Positions 60,401 to 64,000 of a stretch of DNA of 64,000 bases are shown in pieces (within the stretch, counting starts at the first letter, position 1; every line of letters begins with the position of its first letter). Below the pieces are notes generated by a model. It was not told where the DNA came from. It searched no databases and saw only the letters and a list, made by a program, of their open reading frames with translations. The translations under genes and the position numbers were made by a program. Source of the stretch: Gyrodactylus bullatarudis (lineage: Eukaryota > Platyhelminthes > Monogenea > Gyrodactylidea > Gyrodactylidae); contig SSNU01000205.1 in the NCBI GenBank assembly GCA_012064415.1, forward strand, positions 167,786 through 231,785. The letters run 5' to 3'.

Positions 60401-60672
60401 TAATGAATCAGGCCAAATTCGTCTATTTGTACTCAATATTCATGTGACTACAGATGACAAACATCGCCCTCTTCTTGGCAGCAAAGCATTCGGTGGATTA
60501 AAAATGCCCATGAGACCAAGCACTTCACTGTCTACAGGCACAGGTCCTAGCTTTTCGGCATTGGCCAACTTGAGACATCGGGATAGAGGGTACAAGCCAG
60601 ACTCGCTTATACCCGAGGAAATGGAAAATAATCAACTCGAAATTGATGATGACGAGGAATCAATAAATGAAG
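45447..60672 (+). CDS. ERG-type (KCNH) potassium channel, N-terminal PAS exons
   Basis: Two exons are recognisable: 45447-45677 and 60361-60672, separated by a 14,683 nt intron and joined in phase 1. The first reads KKFLVSNAV, then IPIIYCNDNFCNLSGYKRGE and later LDFLYGP. The second gives SHFRCNMVIAPVRNESGQ followed by LFVLNIHV. Together they make the eag/PAS domain that in ERG (Kv11) channels binds the channel core and slows deactivation. The following residues are a Ser/Thr- and Asp/Glu-rich linker. Membrane segments, pore and cyclic-nucleotide-like domain must lie beyond the gap at 63802. A possible first exon is ATG 45254-45275 (171 nt intron, phase agrees), but its residues do not match the usual N-terminal cap. 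Confidence 0.8.
48774..49151. mobile_element. 378 bp foldback MITE with TA ends
   Basis: The left end CTTTTTGGATTCCATGATGA and the reverse complement of the right end, CTTTTTGGACTCCATGGTGA, begin long inverted repeats. These extend about 125 bp with scattered mismatches (TGTGGAAATTTA / TGTGAAAATTTA; GGTCATATTTTT; TTTCAACTTTC). Both ends abut TA, the target of Tc1/mariner elements. No coding sequence is inside. It is noncoding and able to form a long hairpin. Confidence 0.7.
50185..50440. repeat. Dispersed repeat family A, copy 3
   Basis: This shows the same block order as 2610-2850: ACAAAATTCTC..TTTTTTCATCA, ATCTAGATCATGAGGCCC, CTTTCACGA, then TTGATTTCAATGTGAGAGAG. The intervening bases have diverged. 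Confidence 0.55.
50844..51831 (-). mobile_element. Merlin-type (IS1595-like) DDE transposase, apparently intact
   Basis: Exons 51831-51630 and 51598-50844, with a 31 nt GT-AG intron, give 318 residues. Merlin elements are eukaryotic relatives of bacterial IS1595/IS1016 that cut and paste through an RNase H-fold DDE nuclease. The N-terminal zinc ribbon is visible (CHYEHC, then CSTCGRGF). The catalytic acids are in VEIDET, LISDEWRGY and NTIERFWRSLK, with the family's VNP and HTNTIE context. Nothing is broken, so it is young or under selection. I could not find convincing terminal inverted repeats or a target duplication, so a domesticated gene is an alternative. It lies antisense within the channel intron. 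The tiny intron matches the host's intron style. Confidence 0.85.
52028..52232. repeat. Short direct repeat upstream of the transposase
   Basis: CTGACTCTCTTCCGAAGT near 52032 and CTGACTCTCTTTCGAAGT near 52206 are near-identical and in the same orientation about 175 bp apart. They lie 200-400 bp upstream of the Merlin transposase start. They might be subterminal binding sites or chance remnants of another repeat. Confidence 0.4.
54270..54611 (-). pseudogene. Penelope-like element GIY-YIG nuclease fragment
   Basis: About 110 residues on the minus strand read YKFQCYCGASYIGRTIWKLS, followed by RAEDHLKK, VTRHLREEDH and KFLINLYKPNLCVQ. This matches the GIY-YIG endonuclease at the C terminus of Penelope-like retroelements: a C.CG..YIGRT..L..R..EH start, an A..RH motif, and an LIKL.KP.LC.Q end. 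The reverse transcriptase part is absent upstream in this frame, so the copy is truncated. Residues after the nuclease become hydrophobic and are not related. Confidence 0.72.
55564..56490. mobile_element. 0.9 kb inverted-repeat DNA element
   Basis: Segments 55599-55677 and 56318-56397 are inverted copies with about one mismatch in 79 bp. They share the palindrome GAGTTTCGAAACTC and a CCCCAGTGAGTATTGAAACT block. Further out, GTTGCCGTAAATATTGAAAC at 55574 and the reverse complement of 56461-56483 (GTTACCATATTGAAACTCC) continue the repeat, though the right arm has an extra insert of about 60 bp. Between the arms lies a broken frame with an integrase-type tail. It is best read as a decayed cut-and-paste transposon. 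No target duplication was established. Confidence 0.7.
55975..56247 (+). pseudogene. Broken integrase-like transposon tail with cysteine motif
   Basis: Two frames, 55975-56103 and 56132-56247, are offset by a frameshift and a stop. The first reads FYCIGTKHGIINGWFS. The second reads FGGQRFIKCDCKLNF, then NRCKCRRQCLLCNSKCH. This order (IGTK.G...G..SRNQF, then C.C...C.TNRC.CRK....C.S.CH) is the C-terminal region I associate with integrase-bearing transposon proteins of the KRBA2/SCAND3 type. It lies inside the inverted-repeat element, linking the two. The family name is from memory of the motif and should be tested. Confidence 0.55.
56546..57085. mobile_element. 540 bp hAT-like MITE with 8 bp target duplication
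   Basis: The element begins TAGTGCGGTCA and ends TGACCGCCCTA, an 11 bp inverted repeat with one mismatch. It is flanked on both sides by the same 8 bp, ATAATCAG (56538-56545 and 57086-57093). An 8 bp duplication and TAG/CAG-starting short ends are characteristic of hAT-superfamily insertions. The inside is AT-rich with GCTATTTTT repeats near both ends and no transposase. Confidence 0.8.
58200..58760. repeat. Interspersed AAAAAGGCA repeats
   Basis: Several copies of AAAAAGGCA(A/T) occur at about 58211, 58231, 58251, 58621 and 58738-58752, bracketing the reverse-transcriptase fragment. They are of unknown origin. Confidence 0.4.
58283..58378 (-). pseudogene. Penelope-like reverse transcriptase fragment
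   Basis: A short minus-strand frame reads GLSMGSPLSPLLADIFLGCL before a stop, with LLKLLF upstream. The MGSPLSP.LADIF block is the conserved (A)MGSPLS motif of Penelope-like reverse transcriptases, normally preceded by a QxDG(V/A) sequence that is lost here. It is surrounded by AAAAAGGCA repeats. It may belong to the same original element as the GIY-YIG fragment 3.7 kb away in the same orientation. Confidence 0.55.
59325..59560. repeat. Dispersed repeat family B, copy 2
   Basis: This aligns in block order with 22880-23130 (AAGCAGTAAAAATGG, CTCTACGACCA, ATTGGTGATTCC, GATCAACAAAAA, CGAATTATTTTTTCTTTT). It is noncoding. Confidence 0.5.
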
Positions 60673-63600
60673 GTGAGTATTTTCCCCTTGAATTGCATTA
60701 AAACAAGAAAGACCCGGGTAGATAAAAGATTAGCTAATCTATAGAGAATCTGCAGTAATTTATCTGAACGTCAAGAGTTTTTCAACGTCAACGAACAAAA
60801 AGCTGATTTTTCAACCAGGTACAAGGCAACTATTCTCCAATTTAACGTCTTAAACTCCATACTAAAACTTTCTATTAACCATTTTGCTAATTTGTCTCTG
60901 GTGATTTAATTTGTCAAAGTTTGGCAAAATTAAAACGAAAATTCTGACTAAATTTCAAAGATGGATCTGAAATTAGTTAAAAATTTAATATCAATAAGCC
61001 ATCTTTCTTTTAATAGCACTAGATATTATTCTCATTATTAGGATGAAATTATTTAAAGGGCACTGTTCACATCTCCAGATCACCTTACTGATGAGATTCA
61101 ATTTTTTACGTTACAGATACTGTATTTTTTGAACTCTTATTTTGAATTTTAACAAATAGATCTTCATCTTTAAAATAAGAAAGCTAGAAATCAATTTTTT
61201 TGAAAACAGTCAAACTTAAAATATCTAGGAAATCACGAATTTAACTTAAAGGTTTGTAAAAAGTACTCTAGATTGAAATTGAAGATGAGAATTTACTATT
61301 TTATTCCAGATAGTCAGGGAGACAATAATTTTTCAAAATTCACAATGAAAATAAGCCGGTCAAATAAAAAGGAGCCAATCTAGAAAATATGTCTTGAGAA
61401 TGACGATTTTCTGTATCATAGTTATTCGCCAGTTTTTCATCACCAATGTCACTGTTTAATTGCTTTAATTTCGAACTTAAAAAGTTGAAATTTGACACAT
61501 TTTCGAAATTAAAAAAAATGGCATTATTTTTGTCAGAGTGAACATTTTTTAAATTTAACATCTTATCTGCTCAATTCATTGTGAATTTTGAAAAGTTCTT
61601 GTCTCTTCCTGAAAAAAAAAGTTTGTTGTATTGTCATTATGCTTAGGAAGAGGTTTAATTCAAGAGAAATTTCACACCTAGAATCTCTAGAAATCAAAGC
61701 ATCATTTTCGAAAAATTGTTTTTAACAAGTTATCCCTAATGTGTAATGTCCATTGATATTGAAAGGTTTAGCTTGAGTAAAATCACCAGATCTTGAATTT
61801 CTTTTTAACGCTATTCAGAAGAAAAAATCCTTTAGATACCTTCTAAATATGAAACTTTATCATTAGGAAAATTCTGTTAATGATGGGAACTGAATTATTG
61901 AATAAACATTAGTAAAAGTAGATTAATTGAAACTTTTTCTGTCGAAGAATTAAAACCTATTTTTTACATTTAAAAGTGTTTTTCAATAAAAGAATTTTCT
62001 TAAATCTTAGAATGCATAATTGATCTTCTAAGGAATTGATCCTCAGGACAGCAAAGTTGCAATAGATTTTCCAGATCTTACCCCAAGGGCAACATTGGTT
62101 CTTTTTGAGGATTTTCTATCAATGCATAATATCCACATCTGTATAGTTAAGAGAAATTTCCCCCAAATTACTCCAACTATTCCATTCTTCCCTATGAATG
62201 CCATGTAATCATTTTTTGATTTCTTTTCTTCTACTATTCTTCCCCCTACAAGTCCAACATTCTCACTCTTATTTTTTTCGGTTGTACATCGCCTTTCATC
62301 TTTTTGTCAAGTTGATTGCCTCTCTCATGTCATCATCCTTCCTCTTCATTTTGTCAAAGTATAAATGTATTTTTCAAAAGAAGGCGTTCCTCTCCTTTCC
62401 TACCACTACACACTGTTCTAGACTATAGAATAGTATACAGAGTTCTTCTTCTTGTATTTTAAGTTGTTCTCTTTGAAATAAATAGATGGGATGTGATAGA
62501 AAGACAGGAGAGATAACTGTTATATACATACATATAATTATTATTCTGTTGTTGTTGTATTTGTGGTTGGAATAGGAAATGATGAAACCAACTCCAAAAA
62601 GATGTATTTCATTTCAAGTTAGGTTAAAAGAGAGAGAGACATGAAGAATCCCTCCATCACTAATGTTTTTTATCATTACTACAGTACTTTCTATTTTTTA
62701 CTTTAGTTAGTTTTTCTCCTTTCTGGTAAAAAAAACAAGAAATGAGATGAGAAAAAGAACAACACACATAAGAGATTTGATTAGTAATGTAAATGCGAAT
62801 CGTTCTCATTTTTTCTCCTTCAGTTGTACAACATTTGAAATAATAGAAGCACTCCCTAAAAACAGTATTGCACACATAAATTGTAAATGTGAATGAACAA
62901 ACTCTGTTTATATGTTTAACTGAATGAATGGAGTAGTAGTTAAAAATTCTCAGATCCCTCAATAACATAATACAGACATATGTAGATGAATTTATACAAC
63001 ATTTTCTTTGATAGATCTTGTATGAATAGGATTTAGAATAGGTACATTTAGAATATGCCTACAAGAAAATTACTGAGCAGACAATAGTGATTGAGCTGAA
63101 AAGAGACAGAGAGAACAGAAATAGCATAATAATAGTGAAAAAGAAACGGAAAATGTAGGCAATGTTATAAATAATTTATGACAAATATTATTATGGTGAT
63201 TACTCAAACTGTAACAATTTGTGAAGTACTTATTTGAAAAATTACTCATGATAAAATTGCATTCTAAAAAATTAAACAACTAAATATGATTATTTTTGAT
63301 AAAACATTAATGATACTTTTTTGAAGCATCTAAAAATGTATTCACCTCATGCCTGCTTACATTTCCTTTTTCAAATCCTTCTTCAGTGTAGTAATCTATC
63401 TATCTCAGATGAAAAGTAAAATAAACTCATTCTGATACCATAGTGAGTAGAATTTATTGAACCCTATTATAAGTGAAAAAGGATGCCGAAAGTGTGAGGA
63501 ATAAGCGCTTTATTTCAGGCATACTCATCAGCCTCTTACATGCCAGATATATAGTACAAAAAACAAAGAAAATTAAAAATTGATCTTGATTGGCTCTCTT

Positions 63601-63801
63601 TAGGTGTTTGGGGGCGGGGTAATCTGTATATTATCACATTGTTTTTTTGGATGTTTGGTCCATTAATTGGTATTCCCACCCTAGGGTGAGAGTACCTCTG
63701 GAAAATACATGTTACCTTAAGGGTATTCATACATCTATTATAGTTATATTACATAATATGTATACTTTATGTTCATGATTACACATAAATGAGTTCATTT
63801 T
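60673..63801. other. Channel intron running into the gap
   Basis: After the GTGAGT donor of the second PAS exon no further channel exon is recognisable, in particular no sequence matching the ERG linker or S1-S6. The stretch is AT-rich noncoding DNA with short CT/AG simple repeats. Confidence 0.5.
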
Positions 63802-64000
63802 NNNNNNNNNNNNNNNNNNNNNNNNNNNNNNNNNNNNNNNNNNNNNNNNNNNNNNNNNNNNNNNNNNNNNNNNNNNNNNNNNNNNNNNNNNNNNNNNNNN
63901 NNNNNNNNNNNNNNNNNNNNNNNNNNNNNNNNNNNNNNNNNNNNNNNNNNNNNNNNNNNNNNNNNNNNNNNNNNNNNNNNNNNNNNNNNNNNNNNNNNNN
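63802..64000. other. Assembly gap (run of N)
   Basis: All bases are N to the end of the window, so the rest of the ERG-like channel gene cannot be seen. Confidence 1.

Noticed and set aside
1..63801. CRISPR arrays, bacterial operons, phage or viral genes
   Set aside because: There are no spaced direct repeats, ribosome binding sites or such proteins. Intron-split animal genes throughout show that this is a eukaryotic nuclear sequence.

Overview
This is animal (metazoan) nuclear DNA: very AT-rich, with intron-split genes on both strands and protein families typical of animals. They include a Hes-like bHLH factor with a Groucho-binding type tail, a mucolipin (TRPML) channel, a cytohesin, an ERG-type potassium channel, a pipsqueak-domain protein, DDX10, aspartyl aminopeptidase, endosulfine, LYRM1, Swi5 and ribosomal protein L23. 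The proteins are divergent. Many introns are extraordinarily short: 23-33 nt in MCOLN, cytohesin, DDX10, LYRM1, endosulfine and even a transposase. A second class is 55-68 nt, and a few introns run to kilobases. Introns of about 26 nt are described in dicyemid mesozoans, so a mesozoan or another fast-evolving small spiralian is my best guess. The species cannot be fixed from sequence alone. The window ends in an assembly gap (N from 63802).

Layout. 1-8.8 kb is gene-poor, with decayed repeats. 8.8-19.4 kb is a large inverted repeat. Two almost identical 1.2 kb arms (8819-10017 and 18164-19362), each carrying a complete two-exon Hes-like gene with its own TATA promoter, face each other across 8.1 kb of truncated non-LTR retrotransposon debris. 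19.4-22 kb is intergenic, with a 90 bp piggyBac-like MITE. 22.1-45.7 kb is a gene island: MCOLN (-) and cytohesin (+) diverge from a 164 bp spacer; LYRM1 (+) converges on endosulfine (-); endosulfine and DDX10 (+) diverge from about 100 bp; DDX10 and Swi5 (-) converge within 34 bp; then come a pipsqueak-domain gene (+), aspartyl aminopeptidase (+), RPL23 (-) and the start of an ERG-like channel (+).

45.7-60.4 kb is a single 14.7 kb intron that splits the channel's PAS domain. It has collected mobile DNA: a TA-flanked foldback MITE, an apparently intact intron-containing Merlin/IS1595-type transposase, Penelope-like reverse transcriptase and GIY-YIG fragments, a 0.9 kb inverted-repeat element with an integrase-type cysteine motif, and a hAT-like MITE with a perfect 8 bp target duplication. 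60.4-63.8 kb holds the second PAS exon and then intron up to the gap.

The genes do not form a pathway. They are housekeeping genes (ribosome, rRNA processing, mitochondrial LYR protein, peptidase, mitotic PP2A control, recombination) mixed with signalling and developmental genes. The most notable features are the palindromic pair of Hes-like genes, the ultra-short introns and the variety of mobile elements in one channel intron.
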